From NCBI RefSeq assembly GCF_003014495.1, contig NZ_PYGC01000003.1, forward strand, positions 310,001 to 374,000: DNA of 64,000 nucleotides, read 5' to 3'. The notes beneath the pieces were generated by a model that saw only the letters and a program-made list of their open reading frames with translations, did no database searches and was not told the origin of the DNA. The stretch is from Prolixibacter denitrificans (GTDB lineage Bacteria > Bacteroidota > Bacteroidia > Bacteroidales > Prolixibacteraceae). Positions 34,984 through 43,912 of the stretch are shown in pieces. The position numbers and the translations under genes were made by a program. The first letter of the stretch is position 1, and the number at the start of each line of letters is the position of its first letter.

Positions 34984-35029
34984 GAAATAACAGCTGCGAT
35001 AATTGTCGTAACTGATTTTTCTTCAAGAT

Positions 35030-35068
35030 AAAAAGGTGATTGAAACATATGTTTCGGTCACCTTTTTT
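35030..35068 (+). terminator. tpiA terminator
   Basis: AAAAAGGTGA (35030-35039) pairs with TCACCTTTTTT (35058-35068). The loop contains its own palindrome GAAACATATGTTTC, giving a long two-part stem. Confidence 0.9.
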
Positions 35069-35149
35069 ATTTTATGAGCATTTTGGCTAAAGAATTGTTA
35101 TTATTCAACGAATAGCTATTAAATTGCATCTAAGTAGATATATGACCTT

Positions 35150-37867
35150 ATGAGCAAACCTGTTTTCATACCAACATTCACTCGTCTGCTTCTTTTCTCG
35201 GTTATTCTTTTTCTGCCAGATATAGCTAATTCACAACAACTGAAAGGAAAAATCACCGACGAGAAAGGAGCGCCTATTCCCTATGCTACCGTTTTTATCA
35301 AGGAGCTTTCGCAGGGAACGACCAGCAATGTCAATGGGAAATACGGCATCGATGTGCCGGAAGGAACCTATACCGTTATATACAGAAGCCTGGGATATGC
35401 GCCGCAAAATATCAAAGTGAAGGTCAACACGAAGTCGGTTACAAAAGATATCACCATGGTCGACCAGGTTCATCAACTCAGAGAAATCAGGGTTTACGGC
35501 AATGGCGAAGATCCGGCCTATTCGATTATGCGACATGTTATCGGGCTGTCCAACTTCCATAAAAATCAGGTCGAATCATACAAAGCCGATGTTTACCTGA
35601 GAGGTACTGTCCATTTTCAAAAGGTATCGCGAATTATCCGCAATCAACTGCGCAAACAAAAAGTGGAAGTGAAGTCGGGCGACACATTCGTCGACGAAAC
35701 ATACAGCACCATTACCTTCGATGCACCCGACCATTATAAACAGGTGATTAAGTCGGTCAATTCGACCTTTCCGGATATTGTCGATTTTCCGGTCATGAAA
35801 TTCTTTGCTGCCAGCCTGTACGATGATAATATCGATATCCTGATTTCGCCATTGGGACGCAACGCCTTTAACCATTACAAATACGTTTACGAAGGATTTA
35901 GTTACGAAGGCGTTTATACCATCGACAAAATTAAAGTCATTCCGCGAAGACGAAGTAAACAGCTTTTTTCCGGGTATATATACATCATCGATGGCTTGTG
36001 GTGCCTGCACAGCGCCGATTTGAATTTCGATACGCCTTTCGGCGAAGTGAATGTCCGTCAGGTCTTCGACGAAGTGAAGCCGGGAGTATGGATGCCGGTA
36101 GGTCACAATTATGCTTTCGAAGGCGGCGTTTTGGGTGTAAAAGGCAGCGTCCATTTCGGCGGTTCGGTAAAATATCGCGACGTTGTTTTGAATCCGCGGC
36201 TCATTGCTGTCAACCCGATAAATACGATGCCGCAGTTCGCTGAAAAAGCTAAAGCCGAAGCCGAATCCAAAACGGAAGCCAAACCCGAAACGGACAAAGA
36301 AGATTCGGTCGAAGAAACGAAAAATGAGCCGTTGGGACACGAAGTAAAAGACGGAAAGCGTGTGGCAAAAATGGCAGAAATCCTCAACAAGGAGAATATC
36401 ACCAACCGCGACATGAACAAGCTTTCACGCCTGATGTCACGGGAAGCGAAAATTGCCAATGACGATGAAGAACAATCGCTCGAGTTAAAAGATAAAAATC
36501 AGAAGGTAATCGTTTCAGGAGCCGCCGATAAAGATTCCTCGTACTGGAACGAAATCAGGCCGATTCCGTTGACCGAAAACGAAAAAGAGAGTTTTGAGAA
36601 ACGTGACTCATTGGAAAATTCTCCCCGGAAAAAATTATTTGGGTCATCAAAAAACGGTAATAAGTTGCTTTCTGGATATCTCGGCCCGCTTTTCACCGGC
36701 AAACGATGGACGAACCGCGATACCAGCTTTCATGTCTCCTATCCGGGAATCCTCAACCTGAAATCGGTCGGTTTTAACGCAGTCGACGGATGGAAAATTC
36801 ACCAGGAAATTACTCTGAATAAAACCGGACGACCGGGTCATGCATTTTGGTTCACTCCCTGGGGAACGTGGGCCATCAACCGAAAGGCTGTTTTATGGGG
36901 AGGGAAAACGGCCTTGACGTATGCTCCCATGCATCGCGCCATCGCTAATCTTGATTTTGGCCGGAAAACTGAAGACTTTAACAGCCTTTATGCGGTCGAT
37001 CCGTTTATCAACGCGGTAGCTTCGCTTTTTGCCAAAGAAAACTACGCCCGTTATTACGAAAACCGTTATATCGATTTCCGTAACCGGATAGATATGGCCA
37101 ATGGCTTGGTCTTTTACACCGGATTCAGCTGGAATGACCGGCGCCGGTTGGAGAACTCCACTAATTACTCCTTTTTCAGAACCGATGTTGATTACATGAA
37201 CAATCTTCCGCACAATCACGTGGTAACTGATGCAAATCTGAATAGCCAAATCAACACGGTGCTGAAACTGAAAATCGAGTACACGCCACGCTATTATTAC
37301 CGGGTAAAAGATGGCGTGAAAGAGATGGCCCATTCCGATTTCCCAACATTCTGGTTCCAGTACAATAAAGGTATCAAAGGGTTGTTCAACAGTACGGCCG
37401 ATTTCGATTACCTTGAGGCAGGACTTACGCAAGGTATCCATCTAAATTCGGCTACCAGCTTCACGTATGAAATCCGGGGAGGTTGGTTCCCGAATAACGA
37501 GCACATCCATTTCGCCGATTTCTCGCAAACCAACAGCCAGCCCTCGCCGGTACTGTTCAAGGAATTCAGGCACGGATTCTTTACTCCGGGCTATTATGAA
37601 CTGAGGACAGATGATCGATTTGTCGAAGCACACGTTTCGTACAAAGCACCCTATATTTTATTGAAATACCTACCGGGAATCAGTAATACACTATGGCGCG
37701 AACTGGTATGGGCAGGCTATTACAAAATGCCTAATCACCCTCAATATACCGAAGTTGGTTACTCGTTAATTGAAGTATTATTCAACGGAAATATCGGCGT
37801 GTTTGCAGGATTCGACGACTGGCATTACAGCCGCATCGGCATGAACTTGGTGATTCGCATTTATTAA
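35150..37867 (+). CDS. DUF5686 outer-membrane protein with carboxypeptidase-like regulatory domain
   Basis: The 905-residue exported protein has a signal peptide ending near ANSQQ (about 30). A CarboxypepD_reg-like beta-sandwich follows (KGKITDEKGAPIPYATVFI, about 30-112), then the DUF5686 region. The C-terminal half has alternating aromatic strands, suggesting an outer-membrane barrel. Residues 365-405 are an Ala/Glu/Lys-rich linker (KAKAEAESKTEAKPETDKE). Function is unknown; the family is widespread in Bacteroidota. The final strand ends VIRIY, an aromatic C-terminus as in barrels. Confidence 0.88.
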   Translation: MSKPVFIPTFTRLLLFSVILFLPDIANSQQLKGKITDEKGAPIPYATVFIKELSQGTTSNVNGKYGIDVPEGTYTVIYRSLGYAPQNIKVKVNTKSVTKDITMVDQVHQLREIRVYGNGEDPAYSIMRHVIGLSNFHKNQVESYKADVYLRGTVHFQKVSRIIRNQLRKQKVEVKSGDTFVDETYSTITFDAPDHYKQVIKSVNSTFPDIVDFPVMKFFAASLYDDNIDILISPLGRNAFNHYKYVYEGFSYEGVYTIDKIKVIPRRRSKQLFSGYIYIIDGLWCLHSADLNFDTPFGEVNVRQVFDEVKPGVWMPVGHNYAFEGGVLGVKGSVHFGGSVKYRDVVLNPRLIAVNPINTMPQFAEKAKAEAESKTEAKPETDKEDSVEETKNEPLGHEVKDGKRVAKMAEILNKENITNRDMNKLSRLMSREAKIANDDEEQSLELKDKNQKVIVSGAADKDSSYWNEIRPIPLTENEKESFEKRDSLENSPRKKLFGSSKNGNKLLSGYLGPLFTGKRWTNRDTSFHVSYPGILNLKSVGFNAVDGWKIHQEITLNKTGRPGHAFWFTPWGTWAINRKAVLWGGKTALTYAPMHRAIANLDFGRKTEDFNSLYAVDPFINAVASLFAKENYARYYENRYIDFRNRIDMANGLVFYTGFSWNDRRRLENSTNYSFFRTDVDYMNNLPHNHVVTDANLNSQINTVLKLKIEYTPRYYYRVKDGVKEMAHSDFPTFWFQYNKGIKGLFNSTADFDYLEAGLTQGIHLNSATSFTYEIRGGWFPNNEHIHFADFSQTNSQPSPVLFKEFRHGFFTPGYYELRTDDRFVEAHVSYKAPYILLKYLPGISNTLWRELVWAGYYKMPNHPQYTEVGYSLIEVLFNGNIGVFAGFDDWHYSRIGMNLVIRIY

Positions 37868-37917
37868 TACCGTTATTCCAACGAAATTCGCATCTTTGAC
37901 AGCTAAATTTTATCACA

Positions 37918-38754
37918 ATGGAATACACCAAAGTCAGTTGTTTTCCGGAACCGGATTCCGAAACCAACCGTGAAATATTAACGGCTCAATTGGGCGAACT
38001 GGGCTTCGAAAGTTTCAGCGAGACTGATGATGCGGTTGAAGCATTCATCCCTTCCTCCGCCTACCGTGAAGAGTTGCTGCACGATGAGAGTCTGGTCAAC
38101 AATCCATTGTTTAAAGTGCGGTTTCAAACCGAAATCATTCCCGACCAAAACTGGAATGAGGTGTGGGAAAAAAATTATTTTCAGCCCTTGCTGGTAGAAA
38201 ATCGTTGTCTGATCAGAGCTCCATTCCACAAAGATACACCGAAGGCTGAATATGAAATTGTGATTGATCCGCGCATGGCCTTCGGTACCGGTAATCATGA
38301 AACCACTTACCTCATGATTTCGGCAATTCTGCAACAGGATTTGCAAGGCAAACAAGTACTCGATATGGGATGCGGAACCGGCATTCTGGGCATTTTGGCC
38401 TCCATGCGAGGTGCTGATATGGTTAAAGCCATCGATATCGATGAGTGGTCATACAAAAACACACTCGAAAATGCCGAAATCAACAACGTAACGAATATCG
38501 ACGTAGCACAGGGCGATGCCGGTCTTCTTGGCAAAGAAAAATTCGATGTGATTTACGCGAACATTCAGCGGAATATTCTGCTTCAGGATTTACCGGTATA
38601 TGCCTCCGTGATGTGTAAAGATGCTGAAATTATCGTGAGCGGATTCTATCGCGAAGATTTGCCGGCCATTTCCGCGAAAGCGGAAGAAGTAGGACTAAAA
38701 CCTGCCGGATACGAGGAACGGAACAACTGGGTGGCTGCCCGATTTATTCGCTAA
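37918..38754 (+). CDS. prmA: ribosomal protein L11 methyltransferase
   Basis: The 278-residue SAM-dependent enzyme trimethylates ribosomal protein L11. The central signature is DPRMAFGTGNHETTYLM near 120, followed by motif I DMGCGTGILGILA near 148 and YANIQRNI near 218. A short N-terminal L11-recognition domain is present. A near -7 box (CATCTTTG) lies upstream. The 3' end overlaps the convergent phosphodiesterase by 11 bases. Confidence 0.94.
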   Translation: MEYTKVSCFPEPDSETNREILTAQLGELGFESFSETDDAVEAFIPSSAYREELLHDESLVNNPLFKVRFQTEIIPDQNWNEVWEKNYFQPLLVENRCLIRAPFHKDTPKAEYEIVIDPRMAFGTGNHETTYLMISAILQQDLQGKQVLDMGCGTGILGILASMRGADMVKAIDIDEWSYKNTLENAEINNVTNIDVAQGDAGLLGKEKFDVIYANIQRNILLQDLPVYASVMCKDAEIIVSGFYREDLPAISAKAEEVGLKPAGYEERNNWVAARFIR

Positions 38755-39253
38755 AATTTCCGCGACGTCCCATTTCCACTACCTCCAAATCGAAAATACG
38801 GGCACCTTCGATTGAAAAGCGCACCAGGGTTCGCACCTGATGAAATCCCTGCACTCCGGCAGCTCCGGGGTTGATGTGCAACAAACCGAGCTTGGGATCA
38901 TTGATGACTTTCAGTATATGGGAGTGACCGGAGATGAATAATTTCGGCGGATGGTGGTAGATTTCCGGTGTCACGTATCGTTCGTACCTTCCGGGATAAC
39001 CGCCAATGTGCGTCATCCAGACATCCATTTTTTCGCACATAAACCGCTGGTGCAACGGATATTCCTGCCTGATTTGATTGCCGTCGATATTTCCGTAGAC
39101 CGCCCGCAATGGCTTTAAGCCAGCTAGCCTATCAACCACTTCCAGGTTACCGATGTCGCCTGCATGCCATATTTCATCACATTCCGAAAAATGATTCAGA
39201 ATGGCATCATCCATATATCCATGCGTATCCGATAGCAGACCGATTCGTTTCAT
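38744..39253 (-). CDS. YfcE-type metallophosphoesterase
   Basis: The 169-residue calcineurin-like phosphoesterase has LLSDTHG (6-12), WHAGDIGN near 31, VYGNIDGN near 53, and GHSH near 112. These provide the two-metal site. The family cleaves phosphodiesters such as bis-pNPP; the physiological substrate is unknown. It converges on prmA with overlapping 3' ends. Confidence 0.92.
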   Translation of the reverse strand: MKRIGLLSDTHGYMDDAILNHFSECDEIWHAGDIGNLEVVDRLAGLKPLRAVYGNIDGNQIRQEYPLHQRFMCEKMDVWMTHIGGYPGRYERYVTPEIYHHPPKLFISGHSHILKVINDPKLGLLHINPGAAGVQGFHQVRTLVRFSIEGARIFDLEVVEMGRRGNFSE

Positions 39254-39286
39254 GAGAAAAATTTGCGCGTAAAGATAGTGCTAGAT

Positions 39287-39703
39287 TTACGGCTTTGAAA
39301 ATGAAGAAGACGTTATATCCGGACCGGCGGTAAGTTGTTGTCCTTCATAGAAGGCTACTACGAAGATGAATTTATCGACGCCTTTATCGATGAGATAAGC
39401 ACGGTAGCGCATGGCATCTTCAAAACTAAAAAAACGGCCAACAGCATAGCGGTTAAATCCATCGCTACGGCTGATATAAAAGGGACCGGGCACTTGGGTT
39501 CTCCGTGTTAAGATACGTGCATCCTTTACCGGTTTTCGCAGGGCACAAATTTGAATCCGGTACATGACCCCGTTGTCTAAGTTTCCCGAAGCTTTCAGAG
39601 CCACACCCTTTGCTGTTTCGCCCAGCGATGCCTGCGTGGTTGCATCTGAAGGGGAGGCGAAAGCAACACAGATACCGATAAAAAGGATTAGTAAACGTAT
39701 CAA
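39287..39703 (-). CDS. secreted SPOR-domain protein
   Basis: The 138-residue protein has a signal peptide (LLILFIGICVAFASP). A SPOR-like domain spans about 47-122: MYRIQICALRKPV, YAVGRFFSFEDAMRYRAYLIDKG, FIFVVAFYEGQ. SPOR domains bind denuded peptidoglycan at division sites. It may be cotranscribed with the phosphoesterase, 33 bases downstream. Exact function is unknown. Confidence 0.8.
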   Translation of the reverse strand: MIRLLILFIGICVAFASPSDATTQASLGETAKGVALKASGNLDNGVMYRIQICALRKPVKDARILTRRTQVPGPFYISRSDGFNRYAVGRFFSFEDAMRYRAYLIDKGVDKFIFVVAFYEGQQLTAGPDITSSSFSKP

Positions 39704-40351
39704 TTAGCTGCAAGCTTTGGTTTTCACTAATTTAACTTATTATTGAAATTTCCGCAAAATTCCATTAGTCAAATTATCAGCCGGTTAACTTTCTCCAGAT
39801 ATGCAGCAGGTCCTATTCACCACTTATTGTGCACAAAACGAGGATAATCCGGCAACCGTTTATTCCGCAGGAGAAATTTCTTTTCCTGATTAAATTAAAA
39901 AACATCCGTCCCGAAAGAAACGGCTGCCGCACTGTTTCGCTACGTCCTACCGGGAATAAACGACATTTTGTAGTTGTTTCCCGTAACGTAAAGAGAACGA
40001 AATACAATTTGTAGTTGCTTCCCTGAACGTAAAATGAACGAAATACAGATTGTACTTGCTCCCTTCAACGCAAAGTGAACGAACTACAGATTGTAGCTGC
40101 TCCCTGCAAAGCAAAGTAAACGAACTACAGATTGTAGTTTTCTCCGCGCCCGGTCTGGAACCATCTGCCGTTCGCAGAAGCTTCACGCAAGGGAAAAAAG
40201 ACGTCGTCGCAGATGGCGGTTGCTCTGTAAGCGGGGCCAACAATCTTCTCTAACACTTGAATTCCTCCCGGTTTTCCCTTATTATTGATGAAAACAACAG
40301 AGAAATATTCCGTTCTGCGGGATATTCTGCTTCTCATTAAAATGATATCTC
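39704..40351. other. 648-base intergenic region with a minisatellite
   Basis: The region is between the SPOR gene (minus) and sixA (plus), so both promoters lie here. A 41-bp tandem repeat occupies 39969-40143. Bases 39704-39968 and 40144-40351 show no believable gene. The part just before the repeat may be a decayed copy (ACCGGGAATAAACGACATT). Confidence 0.6.
39969..40143. repeat. 41-bp tandem repeat (minisatellite), about 4.3 copies
   Basis: Units start at 39969, 40010, 40051, 40092 and 40133 (partial), each 41 bases. Each begins TGTAGTTG or a near variant and ends GAACTACAGAT or GAAATACAAT. TGTAGTT and AACTACA are inverted repeats, so every unit or unit junction can form a stem. Copies differ at scattered positions. 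The period is not a multiple of three, and no gene fits. Confidence 0.85.
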
Positions 40352-40849
40352 ATGAAATTAGTTGTTCTTGTCCGTCACGGAAAAGCCGAACATACCGATG
40401 AGCCAAAACCCGATTACAGGCGTGATTTGACAACACGCGGAGAAGTGGATGCCACCAGAATCGCCGAAGAAATCAAACCGATGCTCCCGCAGCCACTTCA
40501 TTTTATATCGAGCCCGGCGAACAGAGCAAAACAAACTGCGACTTTTTTTGCCTCCGTTTTGGGCTATCCCGAGGAAGCCATCCGGGAGGAAGAAGACCTT
40601 TACGATGGATTAACCACGACCGAATTTTTGGAGATGCTGGCGAAAGTACCGGAAACATCCGATTGTGTTTTGGTTTTCGGACACAACCCGACGCAAACGA
40701 TTCTGGCCGACCGGATGCTCGAGTATTTTGGCCGCATTCTTCCTACAGCCGGTGCTGTTGCCATTCGCTTTGAGGTACAATCGTGGGCCGATATCGAACC
40801 TCGCAGCGGAGAACAGGCTTTCTATAAATATCCAAAAATGTTTCGTTAA
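40352..40849 (+). CDS. SixA-type histidine phosphatase
   Basis: The 165-residue protein has the RHG motif at the N-terminus (VLVRHGKAEHTD) and the second histidine in VFGHNPTQT near 108. SixA of E. coli dephosphorylates phosphohistidine on Hpt domains or PTS proteins. An Hpt protein is encoded in this window at 60849, but no link is shown. It is followed after 31 bases by rsmE. Confidence 0.88.
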   Translation: MKLVVLVRHGKAEHTDEPKPDYRRDLTTRGEVDATRIAEEIKPMLPQPLHFISSPANRAKQTATFFASVLGYPEEAIREEEDLYDGLTTTEFLEMLAKVPETSDCVLVFGHNPTQTILADRMLEYFGRILPTAGAVAIRFEVQSWADIEPRSGEQAFYKYPKMFR

Positions 40850-40880
40850 GTTTGTCGCAGAATAACAATTCCGCGTGATT

Positions 40881-41588
40881 ATGCATCTTTTCTATACCCC
40901 CGATATAAACGGAAATCAATATACATTGGATGAAACCGAGTCGAAGCATTGTGTCCGGGTTCTTCGTCTGAAAGAGGGCGATAAAATCCAGTTGGTGGAT
41001 GGTAAGGGAAGTTTTTTCGAAGCAGTTATCAGTCATGCTCATCCAAAAGCCTGCCAGGTTGAAGTGACCGATGCACAGCACGAAGTGGGTAAACGCGACT
41101 TTCGGCTACACATTGCCATCGGCCCGACCAAAAGCATCGACCGTTTTGAATGGTTCCTGGAGAAATCGACCGAAATTGGAATTGATGAAATCACACCGCT
41201 TTTGTGCCGCTATTCCGAACGGAAAAGTATTAAGCCTGCGAGACTGGAAAACATTATCACTTCGGCAATGAAGCAATCGCTGAAAGCTTACCGGCCGGTT
41301 TTGAATGAAATGACCAGCTTCAAGGATTTTATTTCTCAGGAATTTGATGGCGAGAAGTATATTGCTCACTGCGAACCAACCGAACGAAAACTGTTCAGCC
41401 ATATTCTCCCGAAAGGGAAAGATGCATTAATCCTGATTGGTCCGGAAGGTGATTTTTCTCCAGAAGAAATAAAGCTAGCGCTGGATAACGGTTTTCAGCC
41501 GGTTTCGCTGGGAGAATCGAGATTGCGGACCGAAACGGCAGGAGTAGTAGCCTGCCATACCGTTAACCTCATCAACGAGTTGAGATGA
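40881..41588 (+). CDS. rsmE: 16S rRNA (uracil-1498-N3)-methyltransferase
   Basis: ATG 40881 gives 235 residues; a GTG two codons earlier is possible. The protein has an N-terminal PUA-like domain (YTLDETESKHCVRVLRLKEGD) and a C-terminal SPOUT knot with ILIGPEGDFSPEEI near 188 and SLGESRLRTETA near 213. It methylates N3 of U1498 in 16S rRNA. Its stop overlaps the DUF4159 start as ATGA. Confidence 0.95.
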   Translation: MHLFYTPDINGNQYTLDETESKHCVRVLRLKEGDKIQLVDGKGSFFEAVISHAHPKACQVEVTDAQHEVGKRDFRLHIAIGPTKSIDRFEWFLEKSTEIGIDEITPLLCRYSERKSIKPARLENIITSAMKQSLKAYRPVLNEMTSFKDFISQEFDGEKYIAHCEPTERKLFSHILPKGKDALILIGPEGDFSPEEIKLALDNGFQPVSLGESRLRTETAGVVACHTVNLINELR

Positions 41589-42271
41589 CCATGAAGTGGC
41601 AAAGAATATACAGAAGCATTTGGGGACTCATGGTGTTTATCACGTTGGCCGTTTCAGCCAATGCTCAATCGAAAACATCGGTGAAGATTGCCTTGCTGAA
41701 GTATGGTGGTGGCGGCGACTGGTATGCCAATCCAACCTCGCTGGGCGACCTTATTCAATATTGCAATAAAAACATTGGTACCAACATCGACCCGGAGCCG
41801 GCAACTGTTGACGTGGGTAGTCCGGAGATTTTCAATTACCCGTTTTTGGATATGACGGGACATGGGAACGTTTTTTTTACGGATGCTGAAGTCAAAAACT
41901 TGCGAAAATACCTGACCTCAGGAGGATTTCTCCATGCAGACGACAATTACGGAATGGACAAGTATATCCGCAGAGAAATAAAGAAAGTTTTTCCGGAAAG
42001 CGAACTGGTCGAGCTGCCGTTTTCACATCCTATTTACCATCAGAAATACGATTTCCCGAATGGACTACCCAAAATTCATGAGCACGACGGGAAACCGCCA
42101 CAGGGATTTGGTATTTTCTACAAGGGCCGATTGGTTTTCTTTTATACCTACGAATGCGATTTAGGAGATGGTTGGGAAAATCCGGCTGTTCATCACGATC
42201 CATGGTCGCTTAGGGAAAAAGCGCTGCAGATGGGCGCCAATATTATTTCTTACGTATTCGACCATCCGTAA
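41585..42271 (+). CDS. DUF4159 exported protein
   Basis: The 228-residue protein has a signal peptide (WGLMVFITLAVSANAQ) and a DUF4159 domain: KYGGGGDWYANPTSL, MTGHGNVFFTDAEV, GGFLHADDNYGMD and HPIYH. The fold resembles glutamine-amidotransferase-like domains without a visible catalytic Cys. In the lineage it is often near MoxR/vWA genes, but here it is coupled to rsmE (4-base overlap). Function is unknown. Confidence 0.88.
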   Translation: MTMKWQRIYRSIWGLMVFITLAVSANAQSKTSVKIALLKYGGGGDWYANPTSLGDLIQYCNKNIGTNIDPEPATVDVGSPEIFNYPFLDMTGHGNVFFTDAEVKNLRKYLTSGGFLHADDNYGMDKYIRREIKKVFPESELVELPFSHPIYHQKYDFPNGLPKIHEHDGKPPQGFGIFYKGRLVFFYTYECDLGDGWENPAVHHDPWSLREKALQMGANIISYVFDHP

Positions 42272-42272
42272 A

Positions 42273-42298
42273 TAAAAAAGCCAGACGGGAAGCCTGGC
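42273..42298 (-). terminator. terminator of the NAD(P)H oxidoreductase gene
   Basis: On the minus strand GCCAGGC-TTCCC-GTCTGGC (42280-42298) is followed by TTTTTTA. It can also block DUF4159 read-through. Confidence 0.75.
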
Positions 42299-42305
42299 GA
42301 TGATT

Positions 42306-42908
42306 TTAAAACGTTGCCTCTACGGGCAAATGCTTCGATATGGTTTTCCGGACTTCTTCGATGTAACCTATTCGCACCGTTTTGTCACGGGTTGTCGCAT
42401 TTCCAAAAAGCAAATGCTCCACTGTTTCAATCCCGCAAAATCCAAACACACCAGAACGAATGAAATTCAGAATGGAGTCGGTCATGCCACTGGCATCGGC
42501 ATGTTTCCGCGAGTCCCCCATATTATTTACAACCAGCGCTTTTTTGCCTTCCAGTAATTTTAACAACCCTTTTTCAGGATGATAATCGAATGCAAAACCA
42601 CGAGTAAATACGCGATCGAAATATCCCTTCATGATGGCCGGCATGCTCCCCCACCAAACCGGATAAATCAAGCTAATCAAATCAGCTTTTCGCAAATATT
42701 CCTGTTCCGTTAAAACCTCTTCAGGGTACTCGCCTTTACGCGATTTTTCAAAATCGGCAGCATAATCAACCGGTTTGAAGTGCATTTGGTATAAATCTCT
42801 GACAATGACATCGTGGTGGTTCGCCCGGGTTTGTTCCTTCATCACTTCCAGGTATGCATGGCTTAGTGAATTTGGATTGGGATGGGCGTATATAATTAAA
42901 TGATTCAT
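42306..42908 (-). CDS. flavodoxin-fold NAD(P)H oxidoreductase
   Basis: The 200-residue protein is of the NQO/KefF/MdaB class. The N-terminal FMN or FAD motif is YAHPNPNSLSHAYLE, and IYPVWWGSMPAIMKGYFDRVF is near 80. These cytosolic flavoproteins reduce quinones or nitro compounds by two electrons and protect against redox stress. No kefB/C is adjacent, so a KefF role is not supported. Confidence 0.88.
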   Translation of the reverse strand: MNHLIIYAHPNPNSLSHAYLEVMKEQTRANHHDVIVRDLYQMHFKPVDYAADFEKSRKGEYPEEVLTEQEYLRKADLISLIYPVWWGSMPAIMKGYFDRVFTRGFAFDYHPEKGLLKLLEGKKALVVNNMGDSRKHADASGMTDSILNFIRSGVFGFCGIETVEHLLFGNATTRDKTVRIGYIEEVRKTISKHLPVEATF

Positions 42909-43016
42909 TACGCGAACTATCGATTCTATTTTTATTTAATCTAATTAACCGACAAAAGTAACGAATGCCCTGCACGCATCCAAGCTGAATCGCGAAAGGT
43001 AAATTTGAGTTAACAA

Positions 43017-43046
43017 ACAAGAAAAGCTGCAACCTCACGGTGCAGC
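43017..43046 (-). terminator. terminator of the EDWM-repeat protein gene
   Basis: On the minus strand GCTGCACC (43039-43046) pairs with GGTTGCAGC (43026-43034), followed by TTTTCTTGTTT. The bases between the gene stop and the hairpin share TTAGGTTTAGTT with the element at 5761-6045. Confidence 0.75.
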
Positions 43047-43115
43047 CTTCACTCGGAAAAACTATGCATAATGCAACTAAACCTAATTATGAACTATTTG
43101 CGTTGGAAATTCTCG

Positions 43116-43571
43116 TTATTTAACTCCCCAGTACTCGTTCGATGCCATCCAGCTTTCGATAGCCAGATTGTCGTCTTTTTCCTGATGTCCACCGGTCCAG
43201 TACGTATCGGATGACATCCAGTTTTCAACTGTCAGAGGGCTGTCGGAAAAATCAGCTTGTTCCTTAACTCCCCAGTAATTCTCATTACTCATCCAATCTT
43301 CTACTTGCAGTTGTCCGTCCTGTTCATTTACTCTCCAGTAGTTATCGCTGCTCATCCAGTCTTCTACTTGCAGTTCGCTATCGTTTATCTCGTTGTTGAC
43401 TAGGGCAGTCATTTTTTCAACACCTGTACCTGTAATGGCATTGACCGGCGAAAGCATGGCGGTGAACCCAGAGATTCCCTGAGCGTTAGCGATGTTCATT
43501 ACGCTTACTGTCAGAACTATCATGAAGGTTACGATGACCTTTTTTGCTGAGTTTGTTACTTGTGTTTTCAT
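43116..43571 (-). CDS. secreted protein with four EDWM-x4-YW repeats
   Basis: I do not recognise a named family for this 151-residue protein. A signal peptide (FMIVLTVSVMNIANA) ends near residue 30. Four 13-residue repeats follow at 67-79, 88-100, 113-125 and 136-148. Their pattern is L-x-[VI]-E-[DNS]-W-M-[SA]-[SN]-x-x-Y-W, with acidic spacers of 8 to 12 residues. The protein ends three residues after the last repeat. There is an unusually good Shine-Dalgarno (AGGAG) before the ATG. It is monocistronic. A surface or matrix protein, or a ligand-display repeat, are possible; nothing is proven. Confidence 0.8.
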   Translation of the reverse strand: MKTQVTNSAKKVIVTFMIVLTVSVMNIANAQGISGFTAMLSPVNAITGTGVEKMTALVNNEINDSELQVEDWMSSDNYWRVNEQDGQLQVEDWMSNENYWGVKEQADFSDSPLTVENWMSSDTYWTGGHQEKDDNLAIESWMASNEYWGVK

Positions 43572-43912
43572 GACGTTATCTCCTATTTTTTTAATCTTTT
43601 ATTTTTTGTCCGTTTGACCAGCCTAAAACAGGAAATATGCCAAAAACAACAAATAACTAAATAACAACACCTTACAAAGGAATATCATAGATTCTTAGAG
43701 TATTGGAGGGTCAAAAAATTGAACGGTAAAGAACAAAGTATGTTCGATTTCGTACACTCCTAATGGAAGTAACCCTGATGAAGAAAATTCGGGTAAAAGT
43801 GTTCCAAATAACACATCATAATATCAAATTATTCAGACTCTTAATTTAATTCGAGCAAAAAAAAGAGGCTGTCCGGATTTGTGACAGCCTCTGCAGTATA
43901 ATCTGTTTTCGA
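43572..43912. other. intergenic region upstream of the repeat protein
   Basis: This 341-base A/T-rich region lies between the repeat-protein gene and pfp, both on the minus strand. It contains the AGGAG Shine-Dalgarno near 43583 and the pfp terminator at its right end. I saw no gene or repeat in the remaining part. Confidence 0.6.
43857..43892 (-). terminator. pfp terminator
   Basis: On the minus strand AGAGGCTGTC (43883-43892) pairs with GACAGCCTCT (43864-43873), followed by eight T residues. Confidence 0.9.

Noticed and set aside
35576-36340. 254-codon open frame antisense to the DUF5686 gene
   Set aside because: It is a shadow frame; the plus-strand protein has the family sequence.
39969-40143. 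Possible CRISPR array
   Set aside because: The period is 41 bases with the whole unit repeated and no unique spacers, and no cas genes are present.
40050-40253. Open frames across the 41-bp minisatellite
   Set aside because: The period is not a multiple of three, and the translated sequences show no conserved residues or signals.
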